A DNA stretch of 7,220 nt from Candidatus Poseidoniaceae archaeon (GTDB lineage: Archaea > Thermoplasmatota > Poseidoniia > Poseidoniales > Poseidoniaceae). The stretch is taken from assembly GCA_029250385.1 (NCBI GenBank), contig JAQXFJ010000262.1, positions 1 through 7,220 on the forward strand. Direction: 5' to 3'. Shown here piece after piece: positions 1 to 4,882 of the stretch (position 1 is its first letter; each line of letters starts with the position of its first letter). Under the pieces are notes generated by a model, which saw nothing but the letters and a program-made list of their open reading frames with translations, did no database searches and had not been told where the DNA came from. Position numbers and translations under genes: made by a program.

Positions 1-1821
1 GTTATTGTGATAGGTGCAGGTGGGGCAGGTCTTCGCGCGGCAATAGAAGCGGCTCGTAGCGGCGCTAAAACTGCTATCATCACTAAATCTCTGCTAGGTA
101 AGGCACATACTGTAATGGCTGAGGGTGGTTGTGCTGCTGCTTTACAAAATGCGGATCCTCGTGATGGTTGGAAAGTACACTTTCATGACACTATGAAAGG
201 TAGCAAATGGCTAGCTAACTGGCAAATGGCAGAGTACCACGCCAAAGAAGCACCAGATAGGGTTAGAGAATTAGAGCAATGGGGCGCTGTATTTGACCGA
301 ACACCACAGAATCTAATTAACCAGCGAAATTTCGGTGGCCACACCTTCCCTAGACTTGCTCACGTTGGCGATGCTACTGGTCTTGAACTCATCCGTACAT
401 TGCAAGAAAGAGGCATCCACGAAGGTATTGACATATTCATGGAATATACTGTAAGGCACCTTCTCAAAGAAGGCGACAGAGTTACTGGTTGTGTTGCCTA
501 CACTAGAGTTGATGGAGACTTCCATGCATTTTCAGCCAAGTCTGTGGTCCTAGCGACTGGTGGAATCACTAGAGTTTGGTCAGTTTGCTCAGGTTCATGG
601 GAATACACTGGAGACGGTCATGCACTAGCACTATGGGCAGGTGCTGAACTTAGAGACATGGAGTTTGTCCAATTCCATCCAACTGGAATGGTTTGGCCAC
701 CTTCTGTTAGAGGTATTCTGGTCACTGAAGGAGTTAGAGGCGAAGGTGGCAGGTTAACAAATTCTGAAGGCGAGAGATTCATGTTTGATTATGTCCCAGA
801 AATGTTTGCTGGAGATCACGCAGCGACCATAGAAGAATCTGATCAATGGGTAGAAGAAGTCGTTTCAGGAAAATTAGCGACGGTCAGAAGACCTCCGGAA
901 CTTCTCACACGTGACGTAGTTGCCAAGGCAATCAACTCAGAAGTAAAGGCAGGTAGAGGCTCACCCCACGGTGGTGCTTTCCTTGATATTTCACATCGAG
1001 GCGAAGAAGCAATTCTCAAGAAATTACCTTCAATGCACCACCAATTCAAGGAATTAGCTGGCGTTGATATTTCACAGGAACCAATGGAAGTTGGGCCGAC
1101 TGCACATTATGTCATGGGTGGCGTAATTGTCAATGCGGAAAGTCAAGAAACTACAATTTCAGGACTATATGCCTGCGGTGAAGTAGCATCCGGATTACAC
1201 GGGGCTAACAGGCTTGGAGGTAACTCTTTGTCCGACTTGATTGTATTTGGTAAGCGGGCTGGCGAATTTGCCGCAAAGCGTTCCAAAGACCTTGCACAAC
1301 CAGTTATTGACGATTCTCAAGTAAAAACAGCAATCACAGATATGCTCGAACCCTTCAATAACGAAGGCGGAGAGAATCCTGGTCTTATCTATGATGAGTT
1401 ACGTGATATGATGCAAGCAAAGGTCGGCATAATCAGAACAAAAGAAGAACTCGATGAGGCGGTCGAGGATTTGAAAAACTTCGATACCAGAAGAAAAGCT
1501 GCTTATCCAGGCTCTTCAAGAAAATACAACTCGGGGTGGCATCAAGCATTAGATTTGAAAAATATGGTCGATGTGTCATACGCAGCAACCCTTGCTGCAT
1601 TAACTCGTGAAGAGAGCCGAGGTGGCCATACAAGAGACGATTTCCCTGTCCCGGATGATGAATACTGGGGCGATACTCTCAACATTATCTACATGGAAAA
1701 TGGGGAAATTAAAATTCGTCAAGAGGCTAAGGAAGAGATGCGTGACGACCTCAAAGATGCAATCAATGAAGTAAAAGCCATGATTGCTGAAAGAGCAGCT
1801 GAAGCAGGAGGTGAAAATTGA
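1..1821 (+). CDS. sdhA: Succinate dehydrogenase/fumarate reductase flavoprotein subunit (5'-partial)
   Basis: This is the catalytic subunit of complex II, which oxidises succinate to fumarate (or the reverse) with FAD at the membrane surface. The frame is open from base 1. The FAD-binding glycine motif GAGGAGLRAA begins within a few residues of the left edge, so the true start is a short distance upstream; the GTG at position 7 is an internal valine. Visible family motifs are the His at 106-108 in AHTVMAEGG, which matches the covalent FAD attachment site, then EFVQFHPTG, the active-site TEGVRGEGGRL with GERFM, the GPTAHYVMGG segment, and the FAD-binding YACGEVASGLHGANRLGGNSL region in two parts. 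The C-terminal helical domain ends in an acidic, Lys-rich tail. At 606 visible residues it has normal family length. Its stop overlaps the sdhB start by one base. Sequence alone does not separate dehydrogenase from fumarate reductase, although an aerobic dehydrogenase role is likely in a marine archaeon (inference). Confidence 0.96.
   Translation, partial: VIVIGAGGAGLRAAIEAARSGAKTAIITKSLLGKAHTVMAEGGCAAALQNADPRDGWKVHFHDTMKGSKWLANWQMAEYHAKEAPDRVRELEQWGAVFDRTPQNLINQRNFGGHTFPRLAHVGDATGLELIRTLQERGIHEGIDIFMEYTVRHLLKEGDRVTGCVAYTRVDGDFHAFSAKSVVLATGGITRVWSVCSGSWEYTGDGHALALWAGAELRDMEFVQFHPTGMVWPPSVRGILVTEGVRGEGGRLTNSEGERFMFDYVPEMFAGDHAATIEESDQWVEEVVSGKLATVRRPPELLTRDVVAKAINSEVKAGRGSPHGGAFLDISHRGEEAILKKLPSMHHQFKELAGVDISQEPMEVGPTAHYVMGGVIVNAESQETTISGLYACGEVASGLHGANRLGGNSLSDLIVFGKRAGEFAAKRSKDLAQPVIDDSQVKTAITDMLEPFNNEGGENPGLIYDELRDMMQAKVGIIRTKEELDEAVEDLKNFDTRRKAAYPGSSRKYNSGWHQALDLKNMVDVSYAATLAALTREESRGGHTRDDFPVPDDEYWGDTLNIIYMENGEIKIRQEAKEEMRDDLKDAINEVKAMIAERAAEAGGEN
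1807..1814 (+). promoter_or_regulatory. Shine-Dalgarno site for sdhB
   Basis: The stretch GGAGGTGA lies inside the 3' end of sdhA and ends 6 bases before the ATG at 1821. It matches the anti-Shine-Dalgarno end of 16S rRNA over eight bases. It decides for ATG 1821 over the TTG at 1818, and shows that the second gene is translated with its own strong signal. Confidence 0.85.
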
Positions 1822-2588
1822 TGTCTTTGAAAGGAAAGACTCAGAAATTCACCATCACTAGAGGCGAAGGCGAGGCTGCAGAATTAGCTGATTATGAAAT
1901 TGAATTAGATGAAGGCATGGTAGTTTTAGACTGCGTTCACAGAATCCAATATGAACAGGAACCAGACCTTGCAGTAAGATGGAACTGTAAAGCCGGGAAA
2001 TGTGGCTCCTGCTCAGCTGAAATCAATGGCCGTCCGCGTTTGATGTGCATGACTCGAATGAGTGATGTTGTAGATGAGACTGAGGATGGCAAGCCAATTG
2101 AAATTAGACCAATGAAGGCATTCCCTCACATAAAAGATCTAGTCACAGATGTGTCATGGAATTACGAAATGGCGCAAAAAATAAAGCCAATTAACGGCCC
2201 AAAAGAGATGAACTGGGAATTTAATCAAAATGAAGCAGATAGAGTGCAACAATTTAGAGAATGCATTGAGTGTTTTCTATGTGTTAACACTTGTCACGTA
2301 CTTAGAGACCATTCATTGTTTGACGAATTTGCCGGTCCAAGGAATCTAGTTAGACTTGCTCAATACGAAATGCACCCATTAGACCTCGAAGACCGGATTC
2401 CTGAAATAAAGAAGGAATTTGGCGTTGAGTATTGTAATATTACACGGTGTTGTACAGAGGTTTGTCCTGCTGGAATCCAAATTACCGATGATGCAATCAT
2501 TCAGCTAAAGGAAAGAGTAGTCGACCGTTACTATGATCCTCTTCAACGAATTTGGCGAACACTTACAAGGCAGAAAGTTCGTTATTGA
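1821..2588 (+). CDS. sdhB: Succinate dehydrogenase/fumarate reductase iron-sulfur subunit
   Basis: This subunit carries electrons from FAD in SdhA to the quinone site through three iron-sulfur clusters. Counted from the ATG at 1821 (255 aa), the N-terminal plant-type ferredoxin domain has Cys56, 61, 64 and 76 for [2Fe-2S]. The C-terminal domain has Cys148, 151, 154 and 215 for [4Fe-4S] and Cys158, 205 and 211 for [3Fe-4S]. These spacings match, as I recall them, those of the E. coli SdhB ligands. An additional Cys210 sits next to Cys211, but the position that would give a fourth ligand (residue 208) is Thr, so a [3Fe-4S] cluster is expected. The gene overlaps sdhA in TGATG with a perfect ribosome binding site before it. 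Membrane anchor subunits are not seen downstream and may lie upstream of sdhA, outside the window. Confidence 0.96.
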   Translation: MSLKGKTQKFTITRGEGEAAELADYEIELDEGMVVLDCVHRIQYEQEPDLAVRWNCKAGKCGSCSAEINGRPRLMCMTRMSDVVDETEDGKPIEIRPMKAFPHIKDLVTDVSWNYEMAQKIKPINGPKEMNWEFNQNEADRVQQFRECIECFLCVNTCHVLRDHSLFDEFAGPRNLVRLAQYEMHPLDLEDRIPEIKKEFGVEYCNITRCCTEVCPAGIQITDDAIIQLKERVVDRYYDPLQRIWRTLTRQKVRY

Positions 2589-2600
2589 AGGCGATAATGG

Positions 2601-3008
2601 ATGAATAAGGCTACTTTCTTACAAAATCTCCTCTCAGCAGTTTTAGGGCTTTTTTTCATAAATGTCGGAATTGCTCATTTTCAAGACCCTAAATGGTTTG
2701 AGCCGATAGTCCCTGCAATACTAGGTTACCCTACTTTCTGGGTTTTAGTTACAGGGGGTATGGAAATTGGATTAGGATTGGGATTAATTATTCCTAGAAC
2801 GAGAAAGTATTCAGGGATGCTAATGGCGTTATTTTTAGTGGCCATTTATTCAGCCAATCTCAATATGTGGATTAATGATGTACCATTAGAAGGTAAGACA
2901 TTTGCCACCATTTGGCATGTGTTAAGGTTAGTAGGTCAAGCCTTAATGATTGTAATTGCGTTATGGGTAGGTGGTTGGATCAAACAAAGGGATGATTTGG
3001 TTGAATAA
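2601..3008 (+). CDS. DoxX-family four-helix membrane protein
   Basis: A 135-residue membrane protein with four predicted helices (about residues 6-24, 44-63, 71-89 and 107-126). It has the DoxX-family signature near the N-terminus: GLFFINVGIAHF followed by a Pro/Trp-rich turn, then a glycine-rich second helix (GGMEIGLGLGLI) ending in Pro-Arg. The family is named for a subunit of an archaeal terminal quinol oxidase, but most members have no proven role, so no reaction is assigned. The start is ATG 2601, preceded by GAAGGCGAT at 2587-2595, a good match to the ribosome binding consensus. The gap after sdhB is only 12 bases, so it is probably co-transcribed with the complex II genes, which suggests a role at the respiratory membrane (inference). 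The acidic C-terminus overlaps the next gene. Confidence 0.8.
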   Translation: MNKATFLQNLLSAVLGLFFINVGIAHFQDPKWFEPIVPAILGYPTFWVLVTGGMEIGLGLGLIIPRTRKYSGMLMALFLVAIYSANLNMWINDVPLEGKTFATIWHVLRLVGQALMIVIALWVGGWIKQRDDLVE

Positions 3009-3396
3009 AGGAAACATACCTTATGTCCCAATCATTGGTTTATTGATGTTGATAGTTTCTACAATCTGTTTCGTATTCCCGCAAATATTTGATGCTGATT
3101 TTGATTCCATTGGGCTAGATGAAAAAGTTGACTCGAGAATTAGATATTCAGCATTAGCACTAAGTATTGGTTTGCTTTTATTATTTTATAGAAAGTTTAC
3201 ACTACAAAATGATGGTTTAATTTTTGTTAAGTGTCTATTAGTTATTGATCTTGGATATTTTTCTACCCGTGCTCTATCCATGTTAATACATGGGTTTAGT
3301 AGCAGTGTTCAGCGGACGTGGTTAATTTTTGAGTTGATGATTGCCATTTGTTTAGTGATTATAATCAAATTAAAAAAAGCCTCCCCGAGGGCCTAA
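3001..3396 (+). CDS. Four-helix membrane protein, DUF4345-like
   Basis: A small integral membrane protein (131 residues from TTG 3001) with four hydrophobic segments: one near the N-terminus beginning IPYVPIIGLLML, a second around YSALALSIGLLLLFY, a third around VKCLLVIDLGYF, and a last one, FELMIAICLVIIIKL, before a Lys-rich end. The layout, with an Arg-Ala-Leu-Ser stretch and a short Ser-rich loop between helices 3 and 4, resembles DUF4345 proteins; this is pattern recognition, not a search result. The start is uncertain. ATG 2992 has an AAGG only 1 base away, too close to act. TTG 3001 has the same AAGG at about 10 bases, and the start region (AAGG, GAT, GG, then TGAATAA) closely mirrors that of the upstream DoxX gene, so I prefer TTG. 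It overlaps doxX by 8 bases. Its stop codon lies in the loop of the opposite-strand terminator. No function is known. Confidence 0.7.
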   Translation: MNKGNIPYVPIIGLLMLIVSTICFVFPQIFDADFDSIGLDEKVDSRIRYSALALSIGLLLLFYRKFTLQNDGLIFVKCLLVIDLGYFSTRALSMLIHGFSSSVQRTWLIFELMIAICLVIIIKLKKASPRA

Positions 3397-3410
3397 ACCC
3401 TCAGAGAGGC
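3372..3410 (-). terminator. Hairpin plus T-run terminator for the MC1 gene
   Basis: Read on the minus strand, 3410-3379 folds into a hairpin: outer stem GCCTC/GAGGC, a 3+3 internal loop, inner stem GAGGG/CCCTC and a 6-base loop. Seven T residues follow directly, in the run that reads AAAAAAA at 3372-3378 on the plus strand. It lies 58 bases past the MC1 stop codon in the direction of MC1 transcription. On the plus strand no T-run follows, so the polarity favours the minus strand. The stop codon of the converging membrane protein gene lies inside this structure. Confidence 0.75.
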
Positions 3411-3413
3411 AGT

Positions 3414-3431
3414 TATATTCCACGGAATATA
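3414..3431. repeat. 18-bp palindrome with 8-bp arms
   Basis: TATATTCC and GGAATATA form a perfect inverted repeat around the two-base spacer AC. It sits just outside the MC1 terminator hairpin, in the short gap between two converging genes. With a two-base loop it is a poor RNA hairpin and more like a dimeric protein binding site; no binder is known. Confidence 0.5.
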
Positions 3432-3468
3432 TTAGTTCATAATTAGTCAAAAGACTCGGTTAAGCAAC

Positions 3469-3732
3469 TCAAAGGTGCTCGATTCCGATCTTCTTGACGT
3501 TTGCCTTCTTGATCTTGTCAGGAAGCCAAGCCGGACCATTTGCAGGCTTGTCAACCATTGCAATACTACCAGTGAAGCAGTGGACTCTCTTAGTTCCACG
3601 CTCACGCAGGCGTATGCTGGTGTGTCCACGGGTTGCAGCTTTTAGGGCTGCACCACGTGGTTGTTTGCTCGCAAATACTTGGCTCGTATCTTTATTGTTC
3701 TCCATGAGAACAAAATATTTTTTATCAGACAT
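3469..3732 (-). CDS. MC1-family chromosomal (non-histone DNA-binding) protein
   Basis: An 87-residue basic protein matching archaeal MC1, a monomeric chromatin protein that bends DNA and is best known from Methanosarcina and haloarchaea. Visible MC1 landmarks are KQPRGAALKAATRG at residues 23-36, IRLRERGTKRVHCFTG at 40-55, and PAWLPDKI with the DNA-contacting Trp at about 69, then a Lys-rich end KANVKKIGIEHL. Compared with the Methanosarcina protein as I recall it (93 aa), the loop between ATRG and IRLRERG is shortened to three residues. The start ATG 3732 has GGAGGT on the minus strand 8 bases upstream (3746-3741). It is monocistronic or follows the RAM gene, and ends at the hairpin terminator 3410-3372. 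It probably shapes the nucleoid; histone presence cannot be judged here. Confidence 0.9.
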   Translation of the reverse strand: MSDKKYFVLMENNKDTSQVFASKQPRGAALKAATRGHTSIRLRERGTKRVHCFTGSIAMVDKPANGPAWLPDKIKKANVKKIGIEHL

Positions 3733-3740
3733 TTTGGATA

Positions 3741-3746
3741 ACCTCC
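3741..3746 (-). promoter_or_regulatory. Shine-Dalgarno site for the MC1 gene
   Basis: GGAGGT on the minus strand lies 8 bases before the ATG at 3732, fixing the start of the MC1 gene and suggesting strong translation, as expected for an abundant chromatin protein. Confidence 0.85.
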
Positions 3747-3765
3747 GGTAACGAGTAAAATGGTT

Positions 3766-3793
3766 GGGTATATAGTATTATCCCTAAAAAATC
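3766..3793 (-). promoter_or_regulatory. Probable MC1 promoter region
   Basis: Upstream of MC1 on the minus strand there are two AT-rich candidates for the archaeal TATA box. GATTTTTTA at 3793-3785 would place transcription start near 3762 and leave a leader of about 30 bases with an intact ribosome binding site. CTATATAC at 3775-3768 looks more like the consensus but would place the start at about 3745, inside the ribosome binding site. The first is functionally more sensible; neither is certain. Confidence 0.35.
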
Positions 3794-3799
3794 GCTATA

Positions 3800-3821
3800 C
3801 TGCGCCACATATGGGGCGCAG
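3800..3821. repeat. 22-bp GC-rich near-perfect palindrome
   Basis: The arms CTGCGCC and GGCGCAG flank a central CATATG, with only one mismatched pair (A3807/G3814) in 11. It stands out by GC content from the AT-rich spacer around it. On the minus strand it could form a hairpin, followed 8 bases later by six T residues, so it may help end RAM gene transcription. It could equally be an operator just upstream of the MC1 promoter. Confidence 0.6.
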
Positions 3822-3840
3822 CACACCTTTCGAAACTGAG

Positions 3841-3852
3841 AAAAAGGAAAAA
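3841..3852 (-). terminator. T-rich terminator candidate after the RAM gene
   Basis: The minus strand reads TTTTTCCTTTTT starting 22 bases after the RAM gene stop codon. Archaeal RNA polymerase commonly stops on T-runs in the non-template strand without needing a hairpin. A palindrome with a further T-run follows downstream, so termination may be in two steps. Confidence 0.45.
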
Positions 3853-3874
3853 CAGCAAGCGTAAAGCCACTAAA

Positions 3875-4108
3875 TCAGATGTCTGCACCTGCTAGAGTTT
3901 TTGTGTTGAGTACGCCTTGAACAGGTCTGATAGTTTCTACAACCGTTTTAGCAATTGATGCTAAATCATTAGCAACTAATTTTATGATTAAGTCATAATC
4001 GCCAAACAGCACGGTTATATCATCAACATGTTTCATCCCTTTGATTTTGTTATAAGCTTCAATTTCCATTCCTGGAGTCACATTCACAAGTACATATCCC
4101 ACAGCCAT
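3875..4108 (-). CDS. Stand-alone Lrp/AsnC ligand-binding (RAM) domain protein
   Basis: A 77-residue protein made only of the RAM/ASNC effector-binding domain (ferredoxin-like fold), the part that binds amino acids and forms oligomers in Lrp/AsnC regulators. The family pattern is clear: a first strand AVGYVLVNVTPGME, then IKGMKHVDDITVLFGDYDLIIKLVANDLASI with the typical V-x-x-GDYD stretch, and the closing VETIRPVQGVLNTKTL. There is no helix-turn-helix part. The frame stays open upstream to 4351, but the ATG at 4108 has GGAGGT on the minus strand 9 bases before it (4123-4118) and starts right at the domain, so the upstream extension is rejected. Such small proteins may assemble with full Lrp regulators or act as free amino-acid sensors; which applies here is unknown. 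Confidence 0.9.
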   Translation of the reverse strand: MAVGYVLVNVTPGMEIEAYNKIKGMKHVDDITVLFGDYDLIIKLVANDLASIAKTVVETIRPVQGVLNTKTLAGADI

Positions 4109-4117
4109 GCTATCGTT

Positions 4118-4123
4118 ACCTCC
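4118..4123 (-). promoter_or_regulatory. Shine-Dalgarno site for the RAM gene
   Basis: GGAGGT on the minus strand, 9 bases before ATG 4108. This site chooses the short 77-residue reading over a 158-residue one that would start at 4351 and overlap the macro-domain gene. Confidence 0.85.
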
Positions 4124-4256
4124 AGCACTAGGAAGATAATGAAGTATTCCAAAGTATTCATCGCCTAATGGATAATTAACAAAATACATGTGAAAATCAA
4201 ATAATCTTGCGAACTTGATAAGTAAGACAGCCCTCCATGCTTGTACGATGCCGGAA

Positions 4257-4264
4257 TTATATAT
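4257..4264 (+). promoter_or_regulatory. TATA box of the macro/diadenylate cyclase unit
   Basis: TTATATAT, preceded by the purine-rich GGAA as a possible BRE, has its centre about 26-27 bases upstream of the GTG at 4287. That is the usual TATA-to-start distance in archaea, so the RNA would begin at or beside the start codon (leaderless). The same box reads ATATATAA on the other strand and could also serve the divergent RAM gene with a leader of about 125 bases; that second use is speculative. Confidence 0.55.
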
Positions 4265-4286
4265 GGCCCGTACTTGTAAATGGGGT

Positions 4287-4874
4287 GTGTTACGAGTAGT
4301 TGGTGGGGATGTTTGGAACCAAACAGGTGATGTGCTGATTACTCCTGCCAATAACCGTCTTTCAGGTAGAGAGGGCTTGGATGCTCAAGTTCATGCTAAG
4401 GCAGGGGAAGAACTGACACAGGTTACTAGGAATATCTGTCTAGAAAAGCGAAAAATTAACGCTCCACCTTGTGCAGTAACTAAAAACGTAGTAACAGAGC
4501 CATATGACTTGGGAAATAATTTCAAGCACATAATCCACGTAGTAGGACCGGATTGTCGTCGTCCCAGTCAAGATGAGTCTAGAAGGCAACTACTTCCTGA
4601 AACCTATCACAACTTATTTGACAGAATCAAAGAAATGAGTGATGTGAAAAAAATAGTTGCCCCACCCATCTCAATGGGAATATTTGGTTATCCACACCGT
4701 GAAGGTGCAAGGATCACACTAGAAGTATTGCTCAAACATCTTAATGGTGAAGAAGACCCTGGTTTCAATGAATATATTATGGTCATTAAGGAGCGAAATT
4801 TCATTAGTAATATGAGAACAGTTTACCGTGAATCAGAAGATCAGCTGCCTGGTATTGATACAACTAATGAGTAG
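4287..4874 (+). CDS. Macro-domain protein (ADP-ribose/nucleotide binding)
   Basis: A single macro domain (195 residues from GTG 4287). Macro domains bind ADP-ribose and related nucleotides, and many hydrolyse ADP-ribosyl groups or O-acetyl-ADP-ribose. Visible motifs are VVGGDVW at residues 4-10 with the adenine-contacting Asp8, ITPANNRLSG at 18-27, HIIHVVGPD at 81-89, and the phosphate loop PPISMGIFGYP at 126-136. The usual GGGG-V-D loop after the Asn pair is changed to GREGLD, so substrate choice or catalysis may differ. Start: in-frame TTG 4215, ATG 4248 and ATG 4263 lack ribosome binding sites, and ATG 4263 lies in the TATA box. GTG 4287 starts exactly where family members start and sits about 26 bases after that box, suggesting a leaderless mRNA. 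The diadenylate cyclase gene follows after 8 bases, so the two are very likely one transcript. A role in cleaning up or sensing nucleotides linked to c-di-AMP is inference. Confidence 0.88.
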   Translation: MLRVVGGDVWNQTGDVLITPANNRLSGREGLDAQVHAKAGEELTQVTRNICLEKRKINAPPCAVTKNVVTEPYDLGNNFKHIIHVVGPDCRRPSQDESRRQLLPETYHNLFDRIKEMSDVKKIVAPPISMGIFGYPHREGARITLEVLLKHLNGEEDPGFNEYIMVIKERNFISNMRTVYRESEDQLPGIDTTNE

Positions 4875-4882
4875 GTGTTTGC

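Noticed and set aside
2601..3396. The two membrane proteins as SdhC/SdhD anchors of complex II
   Set aside because: The first has the DoxX pattern, and neither shows the histidine arrangement expected of haem-binding anchor subunits.
3494..3751. Plus-strand open frame opposite the MC1 gene
   Set aside because: It mirrors the MC1 gene, which has clear family motifs and a ribosome binding site; the plus-strand product shows no family pattern.
3800..3821. Part of a tRNA or structured small RNA gene
   Set aside because: Only one hairpin is seen, with no cloverleaf, conserved tRNA loops or flanking structure.
4109..4351. N-terminal extension of the RAM protein, open in frame to 4351
   Set aside because: A strong GGAGGT site sits just before ATG 4108, the domain starts there, the added sequence shows no helix-turn-helix, and it would overlap the macro gene promoter and start.
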